From an uncultured Aquimarina sp. (GTDB lineage Bacteria; Bacteroidota; Bacteroidia; Flavobacteriales; Flavobacteriaceae): DNA of 64,000 nt. The stretch covers positions 1,302,001 to 1,366,000 of the forward strand of contig CANMLW010000001.1 of the NCBI GenBank assembly GCA_947498705.1, read 5' to 3'. Each line of letters begins with the position of its first letter. Within the stretch, counting starts at the first letter, position 1. This document shows positions 46,353-55,248 of this stretch, piece after piece. The notes under the pieces are model-generated. The model was not told where the DNA came from. It was given only the letters and a program-made list of their open reading frames with translations, and searched no databases. A program made the translations under genes and the position numbers.

Positions 46353-46401
46353 AACCCTAAACAATTCAAGTCATTCAGAATTTTAGGGTTTATTTTTTTT
46401 T
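46353..46401 (+). terminator. Intrinsic terminator of the PspA-flotillin operon
   Basis: AACCCTAAA (46353-46361) pairs with TTTAGGGTT (46382-46390), followed by TATTTTTTTT. Confidence 0.8.
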
Positions 46402-46403
46402 AA

Positions 46404-46411
46404 TACATTTG
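46404..46411 (+). promoter_or_regulatory. -7 promoter element of the MarR gene
   Basis: TACATTTG matches TAnnTTTG and lies 23 bases before the ATG. No clear -33 TTG is present, as for some regulated promoters. Confidence 0.6.
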
Positions 46412-46437
46412 CATAAGTACTTATATAAATACTTATG
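46412..46437 (+). promoter_or_regulatory. Putative MarR operator
   Basis: CATAAGTA (46412-46419) and TACTTATG (46430-46437) form a perfect 8-bp inverted repeat with a 10-nt spacer. It starts right after the -7 box and overlaps the start codon, the position expected for autorepression. Confidence 0.65.
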
Positions 46438-46926
46438 AAAGATAAATTACAACAATACGGAGAACTAGGATTGGGGTCTCGATTAAAGCGTCTTAGTGAG
46501 TACATGATGAAAGAGATACAATTAGTATACGCAAACTCTCATATAGATTTCGATCCATACTTATTCCCTATTTTTAAAGTAATTATTGATCTGGAATCGG
46601 CAACCACAACAAACATACAAGAGGCTTTGCAATATACCCAACCCGCAATTACTCAGGCATTAAAAAAATTAATAGCAAAAAAGCTGGTTACGTACAAAAT
46701 CGACAAAGTCGATAAACGAAAAAAAATCTTTAAACTTTCTTCAACCGGAAGAGAAATTCATCAAAAAATGCTACCCTTATGGAATGTAATCGATGAGCAG
46801 GTAAAATGGTTAACCGAGGGAAGTGCGACAAGTCTAACACGACATCTTACACACATAGAGAACCAACTAAAAGAAAAATCTTTAAGTCAAAGAATATTAG
46901 AAAAATACAATGTAGATCAAATGTAA
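46435..46926 (+). CDS. MarR-family transcriptional regulator
   Basis: 163 aa. It has the winged-helix core: FKVIIDLESATTTNIQEALQYTQPAITQALKKLIAKKLVTYKIDKVDKRKKIFKLSSTGREIHQKM (about 45-110), including the wing with K-x-D-K-R-K. N- and C-terminal helices would form the dimer interface. Probably represses itself through the palindrome at its start and may also control the acetyltransferase gene 91 bases downstream on the same strand. Confidence 0.9.
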   Translation: MKDKLQQYGELGLGSRLKRLSEYMMKEIQLVYANSHIDFDPYLFPIFKVIIDLESATTTNIQEALQYTQPAITQALKKLIAKKLVTYKIDKVDKRKKIFKLSSTGREIHQKMLPLWNVIDEQVKWLTEGSATSLTRHLTHIENQLKEKSLSQRILEKYNVDQM

Positions 46927-47017
46927 GAATGAAACAAGCTATAATAAAGTTTTTAATACATCCAAAAATGATTATTCGGCGAGTTTCATCTCACATCCAA
47001 AACAATAGTATAAACAG

Positions 47018-47479
47018 ATGAAAACTACAATTATACCTTTTGAACCCAGATATGCAAAAGACTTTGCTTCTCTTAATATCGAATGGTTAGAGAAATTTTT
47101 TGAAACAGAACCTCATGATGCAGCTTTACTCGAGCAATGTGAGGAGCTAATCATTAATAAGGGAGGACATATATTTTTTGCTAAAGTAGGATCTGAAATT
47201 GCAGGAACATTTTCACTTATCAAAGTAGAAGAAGGCGTCTATGAGTTAGGAAAGATGGCAGTATCACCACAATTTCAGGGACATCGAATTGGACAACAGC
47301 TTTTACAATTTTGCATCGAATTTTCTAAAGACCAAGGATGGAAAAAATTGATATTATATTCTAATACAATTCTGGGAAGTGCCATTTATATTTATCAAAA
47401 ATATGGATTTATAGAAATCCCTCTAGAAGACACTCCCCCTTATAAAAGAAGTAACATCAAAATGGAACTTGTTTTATAA
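47018..47479 (+). CDS. GNAT-family N-acetyltransferase
   Basis: 153 aa, single GNAT domain. The acetyl-CoA loop is in ELGKMAVSPQFQGHRIGQQLLQFCI (V-x-P-x-x-Q-G-x-x-I-G, about 80-100), and the later YSNTILGSAIYIYQKYGF is the typical C-terminal strand-helix. The start METTx... region (MKTTIIPFEPRYAKDFASLNIEWL) fits GNATs often found beside MarR regulators. Substrate unknown. Followed by a strong terminator. Confidence 0.92.
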   Translation: MKTTIIPFEPRYAKDFASLNIEWLEKFFETEPHDAALLEQCEELIINKGGHIFFAKVGSEIAGTFSLIKVEEGVYELGKMAVSPQFQGHRIGQQLLQFCIEFSKDQGWKKLILYSNTILGSAIYIYQKYGFIEIPLEDTPPYKRSNIKMELVL

Positions 47480-47505
47480 AAAAAGAGTTGATTCACTTTT
47501 TTAAC

Positions 47506-47528
47506 AAGGGGGTTTTACCCCCTTTTTT
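47506..47528 (+). terminator. Intrinsic terminator after the acetyltransferase gene
   Basis: AAGGGGG pairs with CCCCCTT around the 5-nt loop TTTTA, and six T follow the C run. Confidence 0.88.
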
Positions 47529-47785
47529 AACAATATAAAACACCCACAACCTCACCATAAATCAACAAAACACCCCCGTAATTAAGGGGTTCACTCCTTT
47601 TCTTTTTAACAAATCTTTAAATTACTTTTTTAAAACAATAGAATAATAGTATTTTTAATACTGATAAACCTACTCAACTTGTATCAAAAACTCAAAAATA
47701 TTCCCATTTGAAATGAGTTGAGCAACTAACTAATTTTTATTCTGGTTATCAACAGAATAGCGCAAATATTTTAAAAGCTTAAAAA
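47529..47785. other. Intergenic region before the sensor cluster
   Basis: AT-rich, no gene seen. It presumably holds the promoter of the membrane-protein/sensor genes, but no clear consensus pair was found. Confidence 0.4.
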
Positions 47786-48463
47786 ATGGATAGAAAAACT
47801 AACTTAATCGGATACCCCATCGTCATTATCATAACCGCAATTCTGGCGTTTTTAGTCGGTAAATGTCAAGGACCAGAGGTTATTGTAGATCAAGGAGAAT
47901 ATCCAGCCAATGGAGACCCTGAAGAAATAATAAGCCTGGATCAGGTAGAGGATCTGTACAATAGATATGAAGACCGGGTGATGCTAATTGATTCTCTTGA
48001 AACTGATGTTCCTAATTTCGAACCTACTAGAGCCATCCTTTTTGATTATCAGGAAATAAAAAATTACCTCGCTTATATCGAGAAAAATGCTTCAGAAGCA
48101 AACGTTAGAATTTCAGGATTGCGTTTCTATTTTGGGAAATATCCTAATGATACCATTCCTGAAAAAAGAGGTAAGCAAATGCTATTTTACAACCCAACCA
48201 TAGATACAGTAATTAACGGAGTAAGAGCTGATCTTGCTTATGCAATAGAAAGGCAAGGCGATGAAGTAGGCGTAACATTCTTGAAAGATATTATTGATGT
48301 AAAAGATAAGAGAAAAGGTAAGGGCCAAGCTAATCAACAAGGACAATACCAGAATGAAGCATCTATATTATCCTTTCTAAACTTTAACACAGCATATTAT
48401 GGAAGGGACAGTCAGACGGGTCAAGGAGGTCAGCATAGCCCACCACCACCAGGTATGCAATAA
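47786..48463 (+). CDS. Membrane-anchored hypothetical protein upstream of sensor cluster
   Basis: 225 aa. One N-terminal helix (IGYPIVIIITAILAFLVGKC, about 8-27) anchors a soluble domain, likely periplasmic. That domain contains a YQEIKNYLAYIEKNASEANVRISGLRFYFGKYP segment and ends with a Gln/Gly/Pro-rich tail (SQTGQGGQHSPPPPGMQ). Family not recognised, though similar proteins occur before flavobacterial sensor kinases. Same strand as the next three genes, gap 96 bases. Confidence 0.7.
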   Translation: MDRKTNLIGYPIVIIITAILAFLVGKCQGPEVIVDQGEYPANGDPEEIISLDQVEDLYNRYEDRVMLIDSLETDVPNFEPTRAILFDYQEIKNYLAYIEKNASEANVRISGLRFYFGKYPNDTIPEKRGKQMLFYNPTIDTVINGVRADLAYAIERQGDEVGVTFLKDIIDVKDKRKGKGQANQQGQYQNEASILSFLNFNTAYYGRDSQTGQGGQHSPPPPGMQ

Positions 48464-48559
48464 AAACAGAGGTAACTATTATAATTTAGTTGCATCAAGT
48501 AGAAAAACAACTTGAATATGGGCAGGAAATCCCTAAAGAGTTTTCAATAAACGATAAGA

Positions 48560-49222
48560 ATGGCCAGTGATCAATATTTAATATTCCTTAGGGATTTTTC
48601 GACCCTATTCATGGAGCTTGCTTCTGCTATTTTTGCAACTATTTATTATTACAAGTATAAAAACTCTGTTCTAAAATATTTTTTATGGTACTTATGGATA
48701 TGCGTACTATGTGAATATTCTGGTTATATAATGCGAGAGTTCTTTCAACAAATTAATAATGGTATTATTTTTAACTTATTCTTTGTTTACAATTTTCTTT
48801 TTATATTCTATTTGTACAAAAAAGTACTAAAAGGTACGCTTAGAAAAAAAATAATGACATTGTATTCTATTTTTTATACAGTTGTTTTTATAGTTTGTTG
48901 TTTTACACTTAATGCATTATTTGGGTACCAATCCATATCATTTTTTGTGGGAGCTTTTGGTATAATTCTAGGTATTTTCTTTTATTTCTATGAAATCTTA
49001 AACAGCCAAAAAGTCCTTAACGTAAAAAGAAATCTGTTATTTTGGATTAGCATCGGACTTTTAATTTTTTATGTAGGAAGCATTCCATTACGAGTAGTGA
49101 TTGATTATTATGCCAACATTTCATTCAATGTTTTGTTTTCTATCATCTATATATTGATTATAATTCAGAATATTTGTTATATTATAGGCTTTATATGGAG
49201 CGACAAGAAACAGCCATATTAA
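48560..49222 (+). CDS. Multi-span membrane protein, probable sensor component
   Basis: 220 aa with about six or seven membrane helices and few charged residues, ending at a short cytoplasmic tail (SDKKQPY). No catalytic motif. Its stop lies 28 bases inside the histidine kinase gene (ATG at 49195), so translation is coupled. The kinase itself has only one short N-terminal helix and no sensor domain, so this protein is the likely input module. Function assigned from context only. Confidence 0.75.
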   Translation: MASDQYLIFLRDFSTLFMELASAIFATIYYYKYKNSVLKYFLWYLWICVLCEYSGYIMREFFQQINNGIIFNLFFVYNFLFIFYLYKKVLKGTLRKKIMTLYSIFYTVVFIVCCFTLNALFGYQSISFFVGAFGIILGIFFYFYEILNSQKVLNVKRNLLFWISIGLLIFYVGSIPLRVVIDYYANISFNVLFSIIYILIIIQNICYIIGFIWSDKKQPY

Positions 49223-49992
49223 TAGCTAGCATTGTACTTGTTTTTATCATTGTATTAATGATTATTCTCTTTTTAATATTCCAAAAAAAGAAGAATAATC
49301 TACTCTTACAACAAAAAGAAGCAGAGAAAAAATTTGAAAAAGCTATTGCAGAAACTCAAATCGAGATACGAGAAGAGACTTTACGCAATATTAGCTGGGA
49401 ATTACATGATAATATCGGTCAATTGCTTACTCTCGCCAAGATACAAGTAAATATTGCTCAGGATGATCCCGAAAAATTGGCTGAAGTTACAGAAACCATA
49501 ACCAAAAGCTTAACAGAGCTAAGGTCATTGTCAAAATTGATTAACCCAGATGTTATAAAGAAACTCAGTTTAACAGAAGCCATTAGATTAGAAATAGAAC
49601 GTTTTAATCGTATGCAATTTATTCAGGCATCAATAACTGCAAATGAAGAAGTAGAAGAATTAGACGATAAGGCAGAAATTATAATTTTTAGAATATTACA
49701 AGAATTTTTTACGAATACAATCAAACATTCTAAAGCTTCGGCACTTGACGTAACCGTAAGTTATGACAAAGAAAAACTAGTAATACAAGCCAAAGATGAT
49801 GGTATTGGTTTTGATAGCACAAACCAACAATCAACAAAAAAAGGTATTGGTTTGTCTAACATGCAAAATAGAGGAAAACTAATTGAGGCAGACATCCAAC
49901 TAACTTCTGAAAAAGGAAAAGGAACCGCCATCATATTAACCTATTATTATAAAAAAGAAAATGCACTCATATTAGATCATAAAGTTGTTTAA
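49195..49992 (+). CDS. HisKA_3-type sensor histidine kinase
   Basis: 265 aa from the ATG at 49195; an upstream ATG adds only MLYYRLY. One membrane helix (about 7-32), a coiled linker, the HisKA_3 phospho-His in SWELHDNIGQLL (about residue 68) and an ATPase domain with EFFTNTIKHSKAS (N box) and DDGIGFD (G1). It has no extracytoplasmic sensor of its own. It overlaps the membrane-protein gene and is followed 52 bases later by its response regulator. Confidence 0.92.
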   Translation: MERQETAILIASIVLVFIIVLMIILFLIFQKKKNNLLLQQKEAEKKFEKAIAETQIEIREETLRNISWELHDNIGQLLTLAKIQVNIAQDDPEKLAEVTETITKSLTELRSLSKLINPDVIKKLSLTEAIRLEIERFNRMQFIQASITANEEVEELDDKAEIIIFRILQEFFTNTIKHSKASALDVTVSYDKEKLVIQAKDDGIGFDSTNQQSTKKGIGLSNMQNRGKLIEADIQLTSEKGKGTAIILTYYYKKENALILDHKVV

Positions 49993-50044
49993 TTTTGTAA
50001 ATCCCCCTTTATTATAATGAACGACGACACGTAAATAACAAATC

Positions 50045-50683
50045 ATGAAATACTCTGTAGTAATTGTAGAAGATCATATTTTACTATCTCAGGCTTTGTC
50101 TGGGCTAGTAAATGGGTTTGCAAAATTTAAAGTCTTATATATCTGTAAAAACGGAAAAGAATTACTTACCCGATTTAAGGATCCCAAAAATATCCCAGAT
50201 ATCGTTCTTATGGATATCAACATGCCCATCATGAATGGTATCGAAACAACAGCAGCATTAAAAGAAGAGTATCCAGACGTAAAAGTATTGGCACTTTCTG
50301 TTGAAGAAGATGAGCACACAATTTTAAAAATGCTTCGTTCTGGAGCCAAAGGATATTTACTAAAAGATACCGAAAAAAGCATTTTAGAAAACGCTTTGAT
50401 TCAAGTACAAGAAACAGGATACTACCACACCAAAGATGTCACTAATCTATTACTAGACTCTCTCAATCCCAAGAAAGAAGATGCTGTTGTTCTTAAAAAC
50501 AGAGAAATAGAATTCATCAAATATGCTTGTACAGAAAAAACCTATAAAGAAATCGCTAGTGAAATGTGTTTAAGTCCTAAAACAGTTGAAGGCTATAGAG
50601 ATTCTATATTCGAAAAATTAAACCTAAAAAACAGGACAGGATTAGTCATTTATGCTATTAAAAATAAACTATTTGTACCTTAA
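50045..50683 (+). CDS. Two-component response regulator, NarL/LuxR type
   Basis: 212 aa. Receiver: VIVEDH acidic pocket, phospho-Asp in VLMDINMPIMNG (about 57) and the Lys in YLLKDTEKS (about 108). C-terminal LuxR HTH: LKNREIEFIKYACTEKTYKEIASEMCLSPKTVEGYRDSIFEKL. Pairs with the HisKA_3 kinase directly upstream. Targets unknown; rpoN is the next gene but has its own -7 box. Confidence 0.93.
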   Translation: MKYSVVIVEDHILLSQALSGLVNGFAKFKVLYICKNGKELLTRFKDPKNIPDIVLMDINMPIMNGIETTAALKEEYPDVKVLALSVEEDEHTILKMLRSGAKGYLLKDTEKSILENALIQVQETGYYHTKDVTNLLLDSLNPKKEDAVVLKNREIEFIKYACTEKTYKEIASEMCLSPKTVEGYRDSIFEKLNLKNRTGLVIYAIKNKLFVP

Positions 50684-50827
50684 TCTATTTCTATAAAATT
50701 AATTATATCGGTAATATATGATAACTTCATTTAGGTCGTTTAGTTGATAATGTCAAAAAAAAACAAATTGAACCTAATTGTTTATAAACTAAACATCTTA
50801 TACTATCTCAAAAACAGTGTTTTTTGT

Positions 50828-50835
50828 TATTTTTG
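50828..50835 (+). promoter_or_regulatory. -7 promoter element of rpoN
   Basis: TATTTTTG matches TAnnTTTG 26 bases before the ATG at 50862. This placement argues against a start further upstream at 50817. Confidence 0.5.
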
Positions 50836-50861
50836 TGAATACAAGAATATTACCACTTTTT

Positions 50862-52322
50862 ATGCTTAAACAACAATTAAATTTTAAACTTTCTCAGAAG
50901 CTCTCACCGCAGCAGATTCAGCTCATGAAGCTTATCCAACTTCCTACGCAAGCATTCGAGCAACGATTGAAACAAGAAATGGAAGAAAACCCTGCTCTGG
51001 ATAGTGGTAAAGAAAAGGCAGATGACTATGAAGATACTTTTAGTAATGAGAATGCTGCTGATGATGATTATGGTACAGAAAAAATTGAGGCCGAAATCAA
51101 CGTTGATGAATACCTAAGTGATGATGAAATCCCTAGTTATAGATTAAGTACTAATAATTATAGTAGTGATGATGATGAAAAAAGTGTTCCTTATGCTTCT
51201 GGAACTTCATTTCACCAACACTTAATCAACCAGCTAAATACTTATCGCCTGAATGAAGAAGAAAGAGAAATTGCAGAGTTTCTTGTTGGCAGCATTGATG
51301 AAAGCGGATACATTAGGCGCTCTTTACCAGACATTTTGGATGATTTGGCATTTACTCAGAATGTATACACAACCGAAGAAAAAATTGAAAGTGTTTTACA
51401 AATTGTACATCAATTAGATCCAGCAGGAGTTGGAGCACGTAACTTACAAGAATGTCTTTGGATTCAACTGGACAGAAAAGAAATCACCATTCCGATAAAA
51501 CTAGCTTCAGAAATACTAAAAAAGGCATTTGATCATTTTAGCAAAAAGCACTATGACAAACTTTTGGCAAAGTTTGATATTACCGAAAACGACCTAAAAG
51601 AAGCCATCGATGAAATTGAAAGTCTAAACCCTAAACCAGGAGGTGCCTATGCCGGAAATAACCGTATGATAGAACATGTTGTTCCTGATTTTACCATTAG
51701 GATTATAGATGGGGAATTAGAATTAACACTTAATGGGCGTAATGCTCCCGAGTTACATGTTTCTAGAGAATACAACAACATGCTTCATGGCTACAAGGCT
51801 AGTAAAGAGAAATCCAAAACACAAAAAGATGCCGTACTTTTTATAAAACAAAAGTTGGACGCTGCAAAATGGTTTATCGAAGCCGTTAAACAACGACAAC
51901 AAACTCTTTTTGTTACTATGAGTGCAATAATGCACTATCAAAAAAGTTATTTTTTGAGTGGAGATGAACGAAACCTTAAACCCATGATCCTAAAAGACAT
52001 TGCAGATGAAATTAACATGGATGTTAGTACGGTCTCTAGGGTCGCAAATAGCAAGTATGTAGACACTCCTTATGGAACTAAGCTTATCAAAGAGTTCTTT
52101 TCTGAATCAATGACAAATGATCAGGGAGAAGAAGTTTCTACCCGCGAAATCAAAAAAATATTAGAAATCACTATCGGAGAAGAAGACAAGAAAAAACCAT
52201 TGACAGATGAAAAGCTTGCTTCTATCTTAAAAGAAAAAGGGTATCCTATTGCCCGAAGAACAGTAGCTAAATATAGAGAGCAATTGGATATTCCTGTTGC
52301 AAGATTACGAAAAAAGATTTAA
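50862..52322 (+). CDS. rpoN: RNA polymerase sigma-54 factor
   Basis: 486 aa from the ATG at 50862, which begins MLKQQLNFKLSQKLSPQQIQLMKLIQLP, the typical Region I activator-contact segment. An acidic Region II is followed by the core-binding domain (LDPAGVGARNLQECL) and the RpoN domain with the RpoN box signature A-R-R-T-V-A-K-Y-R (about 465-473). It recognises -24/-12 promoters and needs AAA activators. Its TAA overlaps the ATG of the following membrane-protein gene. Confidence 0.96.
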   Translation: MLKQQLNFKLSQKLSPQQIQLMKLIQLPTQAFEQRLKQEMEENPALDSGKEKADDYEDTFSNENAADDDYGTEKIEAEINVDEYLSDDEIPSYRLSTNNYSSDDDEKSVPYASGTSFHQHLINQLNTYRLNEEEREIAEFLVGSIDESGYIRRSLPDILDDLAFTQNVYTTEEKIESVLQIVHQLDPAGVGARNLQECLWIQLDRKEITIPIKLASEILKKAFDHFSKKHYDKLLAKFDITENDLKEAIDEIESLNPKPGGAYAGNNRMIEHVVPDFTIRIIDGELELTLNGRNAPELHVSREYNNMLHGYKASKEKSKTQKDAVLFIKQKLDAAKWFIEAVKQRQQTLFVTMSAIMHYQKSYFLSGDERNLKPMILKDIADEINMDVSTVSRVANSKYVDTPYGTKLIKEFFSESMTNDQGEEVSTREIKKILEITIGEEDKKKPLTDEKLASILKEKGYPIARRTVAKYREQLDIPVARLRKKI

Positions 52323-52927
52323 TGAATTTTTTCCTTAGAAGTGTTTCATATATTATCCATCCATTGTTGATGCCGATTCTTGGTGCATTGATTTATTTTA
52401 TCGTAGCTCCAAGATTTATTCCAGATGAAATTATAATAAGTAAACTTTTTGTTTTGGTGATCATCACGATTATTATTCCAATCATACTATACTTTTTACT
52501 TAAAAACCTGGGGCTAGTATCCTCTATACATATAGAAAATGTCAATCAACGTAAGATTCCTCTTTTACTTCAATCTATTATTCTTATTATAGTAATCAAA
52601 ATGGTAATAGACATATACCATTTCCCTGCTTTATATTTTTTCTTTCTTGGCGCATTATTTTCTCTCTTAAGCGCCATATTTATGGTTCTTTTTAGTATTA
52701 AAGCGAGTCTTCATATGATAGGCATAAGTGCTATTACTATTTTTGCAATTACACTTAGTATCCATTTCGGATTAAATTTAACGCTTTTAATCGCGGTATT
52801 AATGACACTTAATGGCTTGGTAGCTACATCTCGTCTTTATTGCAAAGCACACACTACCAAAGAGCTTATCATCGGATGTGTTATTGGTATTCTTCCTCAA
52901 ATTACCCTTGCCAATTTATGGCTATAA
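52322..52927 (+). CDS. PAP2-like integral membrane protein
   Basis: 201 aa with about six helices. The start overlaps the rpoN stop as TAATG, so the two are co-translated. The C-terminal part LNGLVATSRLYCKAHTTKELIIGCVIGILPQ carries a distant PAP2-like feel (SRL..AH.T.E...G), but the usual catalytic histidines are incomplete. Common downstream of rpoN in flavobacteria in my recollection. Function unassigned. Confidence 0.75.
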   Translation: MNFFLRSVSYIIHPLLMPILGALIYFIVAPRFIPDEIIISKLFVLVIITIIIPIILYFLLKNLGLVSSIHIENVNQRKIPLLLQSIILIIVIKMVIDIYHFPALYFFFLGALFSLLSAIFMVLFSIKASLHMIGISAITIFAITLSIHFGLNLTLLIAVLMTLNGLVATSRLYCKAHTTKELIIGCVIGILPQITLANLWL

Positions 52928-53653
52928 AATATAAAACATTAATCCAATTTTTGCAGTATTAAGCCCAACTGATTCATTATTTATCCTTGCTGTATCATCG
53001 AACAATGTGTTTAAACTGTAATAGAAATGAAAATTAAAGGTATTCCAACCAAATGTAAATGTAGTCCCAATACGCCAGCGATTTAAGCCATCTACAGTTT
53101 TTTGACGCACTTGATTATCGGGTTGTTTAAAGTTTGACCTAAACGCATACAGATACCCCACTTTAACACCAGTATATATTCTATAAAACTTATGAGTCTC
53201 TGAGGTTGATGTCCTCCATCGAAATTCAAGAGGAGCTTCTACCAAATGCGTAGAAAACTTATTCGAATCATAAGCCACATCATTTAACGAACTAAATATA
53301 CTTTTCTGGGTATCCTCTTCTTCTCCTATAAACATATCTTGTATATAAATGTTTAATGAATACCCTAACCCCAACCCTATTGCCAGATCACGATTCTTAT
53401 TAATAGGCATATCTCTTATAAACCCCAAATGCAATCCTCCAGAAAACCCAGACTGACTAATATCTGCCGGTTTATTAAGAAGCAAGTTAAAGGTCACTCC
53501 TGCATAAAACTGATCCTCTCTGTAAAGGGCATCAATTTCTGCATCTTTATTTACTTCAATTTTTTCTTCCTGGGCAAAAGAAAAATAGAACGAGAAAAAC
53601 CAACAAATACTAATTAAGAATACTTTATTCATAAAACTTATAATTTCAAACAC
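52922..53653 (-). CDS. PorT-family outer-membrane beta-barrel protein
   Basis: 243 aa. A signal peptide ends near FSFAQEE (about 27). The rest alternates beta strands: FYAGVTFNLLLNKPADISQSGFSGGLHLGFIRDMPINKNRDLAIGLGLGYSLNIYIQ, LVEAPLEFRWRTS and a final IGLMFYIL. The strand pattern and the LVE.P.EFRWRTST block match PorT, an 8-strand barrel required by the type IX secretion system. It may be PorT itself or a paralogue; no other T9SS gene is in the window. Convergent with the rpoN pair, overlapping by 6 bases. Confidence 0.82.
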   Translation of the reverse strand: MFEIISFMNKVFLISICWFFSFYFSFAQEEKIEVNKDAEIDALYREDQFYAGVTFNLLLNKPADISQSGFSGGLHLGFIRDMPINKNRDLAIGLGLGYSLNIYIQDMFIGEEEDTQKSIFSSLNDVAYDSNKFSTHLVEAPLEFRWRTSTSETHKFYRIYTGVKVGYLYAFRSNFKQPDNQVRQKTVDGLNRWRIGTTFTFGWNTFNFHFYYSLNTLFDDTARINNESVGLNTAKIGLMFYIL

Positions 53654-53717
53654 AAAGTAGGATACTAAAATAAATCTATTTCTTCAGATAAGTATCAAAA
53701 CTTTAACAAACAAAAGG

Positions 53718-53764
53718 AAAAACAAACAACAACCCCTATAACAAAAGGGATTGTTGTTTGTTTT
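53718..53764 (-). terminator. Intrinsic terminator of the second ExbD pair
   Basis: AAACAAACAACAA-CCCT pairs with AGGG-TTGTTGTTTGTTT around an 8-nt loop. The A-rich left side gives a U-run on the minus strand, just after the ExbD stop. Confidence 0.8.
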
Positions 53765-53779
53765 AAGCACCTCACAACC

Positions 53780-54259
53780 TCATTTATTAGAATTACTTCC
53801 ATCTTTCAACCGTGTAGTATAATTGATTTTAAGTGCATTTACTTCTTTAAGTTCTTTTTTTATATCACCTACTAATCCCATCCTGATTTCTTTATCAATC
53901 TTTAGCGATGTTATCAAAAAAGGACGTAAAGATTCTGTTTTAGACGCTCTTTCTGCCATTATAAATGCTTTTATATCCTTTACCTCTGCAAACTTATCAT
54001 TAAGCTGAATTCTAGCTTCAGATCCAACATTTCTATATCGTGAGCTTGGTCTACCAACATATACATTCATGATTAAATTTTTAGTATCCAACTTCTCCAC
54101 CTGATTTGCAGAAGGCAATCTATTCTCTATCATCAATGTATTTTTTCTCATCACCGTTGCTACCATAAAGAAAAAAAGCAACATAAATACAATGTCTGGT
54201 AATGACGCTGTAGAAATTTCGGGGGTATTAATTTTTTTTCTGTTTTTTAATTTGGCCAT
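53780..54259 (-). CDS. ExbD/TolR family protein, short type (second pair)
   Basis: 159 aa. One N-terminal membrane helix with the functional Asp (SLPDIVFMLLFFFMVATVM, about 18-37), then a periplasmic domain with LPSANQVEKLDTKNLIMNVYVG and RIQLNDKFAEV. It is a close paralogue of the gene at 55249. ExbD uses the proton gradient with ExbB to drive TonB. It follows the 197-aa ExbD by 23 bases, a second unit downstream of the main exb operon. Confidence 0.9.
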   Translation of the reverse strand: MAKLKNRKKINTPEISTASLPDIVFMLLFFFMVATVMRKNTLMIENRLPSANQVEKLDTKNLIMNVYVGRPSSRYRNVGSEARIQLNDKFAEVKDIKAFIMAERASKTESLRPFLITSLKIDKEIRMGLVGDIKKELKEVNALKINYTTRLKDGSNSNK

Positions 54260-54282
54260 AATTTTTAAATATTAGATTGGTA

Positions 54283-54876
54283 TTAACGTGTTAATGAAGT
54301 TTCAGAAATTTTTTCTGGATACAGGGATTGAATTTTTAACATACGCTCTCTAGCTAGGTGTTTTTCGCTAGGAGAATTGCTATTCAAGTTTTGTTTTATA
54401 ACCTCATACGACACTCCATACAACCTTTCTGATTCCCTATTGCGTAATTCGTTATATGCCTCCATTAATTCGTTCTGAACAGCAACATACATCTCATAAC
54501 TACTTTCTCTATCACTAACCAGAGATATCACAGCTTTATCTGGATGATCAGAAGATTTTTTATCATTCTTTCCTCTACAATAATCACAACTCGCATTACC
54601 GCCATTATCCAAAAATGCTATGGTAGTATTTTTTAGTTCTTCTACCGATAATATATTTCCCTCTACAGCCAACTCATCATTTTGGTTTATAGCTATTTCC
54701 AAAACATTTTTTTCTTTAATATAAGTATCAATTGGATCATCTTGAGGCGGTGACAGCTGTCTGCGAATTCCATAATCGGTTTCTATGGTAGTAGTTACCA
54801 AAAAAAAGATGAGTAATAAAAATGCGATATCAGCCATTGATCCCGCATTAACACTTGGTGTCAATCGTTTTGTCAT
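54283..54876 (-). CDS. ExbD/TolR family protein, long type with CxxC (second pair)
   Basis: 197 aa. MTKRLTPSVNAGSMADIAFLLLIFFLVTTTIETD gives the membrane helix with the key Asp (about 16). The periplasmic domain is longer than usual and holds a CDYCRG motif after DNGGNAS, then KKSSDHPDKAVISL. The matching gene at 55755 has CTFCQG in the same place, so the CxxC is conserved between paralogues. A disulfide or redox role is possible. Starts a second ExbD pair. Confidence 0.9.
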   Translation of the reverse strand: MTKRLTPSVNAGSMADIAFLLLIFFLVTTTIETDYGIRRQLSPPQDDPIDTYIKEKNVLEIAINQNDELAVEGNILSVEELKNTTIAFLDNGGNASCDYCRGKNDKKSSDHPDKAVISLVSDRESSYEMYVAVQNELMEAYNELRNRESERLYGVSYEVIKQNLNSNSPSEKHLARERMLKIQSLYPEKISETSLTR

Positions 54877-55248
54877 AATAAAAATATTTAGTTAATAATT
54901 ACTTACAAAATCTTTAAACCAAGATCTTAAGTGATTTGAATAGATTAGAAAAGGCTACATATTCTACTAAAAGTGGCACCTCAAAACATATAAATACCTC
55001 GACACACTTTTAAACAAGAGACCTCTTGTTAATTTGCCATAAAAAATACCGTTGAAAAAAATAGTATCTATACCTAATATCACTTTTGGAAGGTTAGTAA
55101 ATGATATTATAAAAAATAGATCTTAATTGACCATAACACAAACAATTGTTATGCCATTATTAAAGAGAATATGAGTAAAAATAAAAAAACCTGTCATAAG
55201 ACAGGTTTTTTTAAATATTTTAAAAAGTAAACTAAATAGTTATAATCA
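54877..55248. other. Spacer between the two ExbD pairs
   Basis: No gene. It contains the terminator of the first exb transcript (55183-55212) and about 300 AT-rich bases that must carry the promoter for the second pair. Confidence 0.5.
55183..55212 (-). terminator. Intrinsic terminator of the main exb operon
   Basis: A-run plus ACCTGTC pairs with GACAGGT around a 4-nt loop (ATAA), with a T-run on both sides when read on either strand. It lies 37 bases after the 160-aa ExbD stop. Confidence 0.88.
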
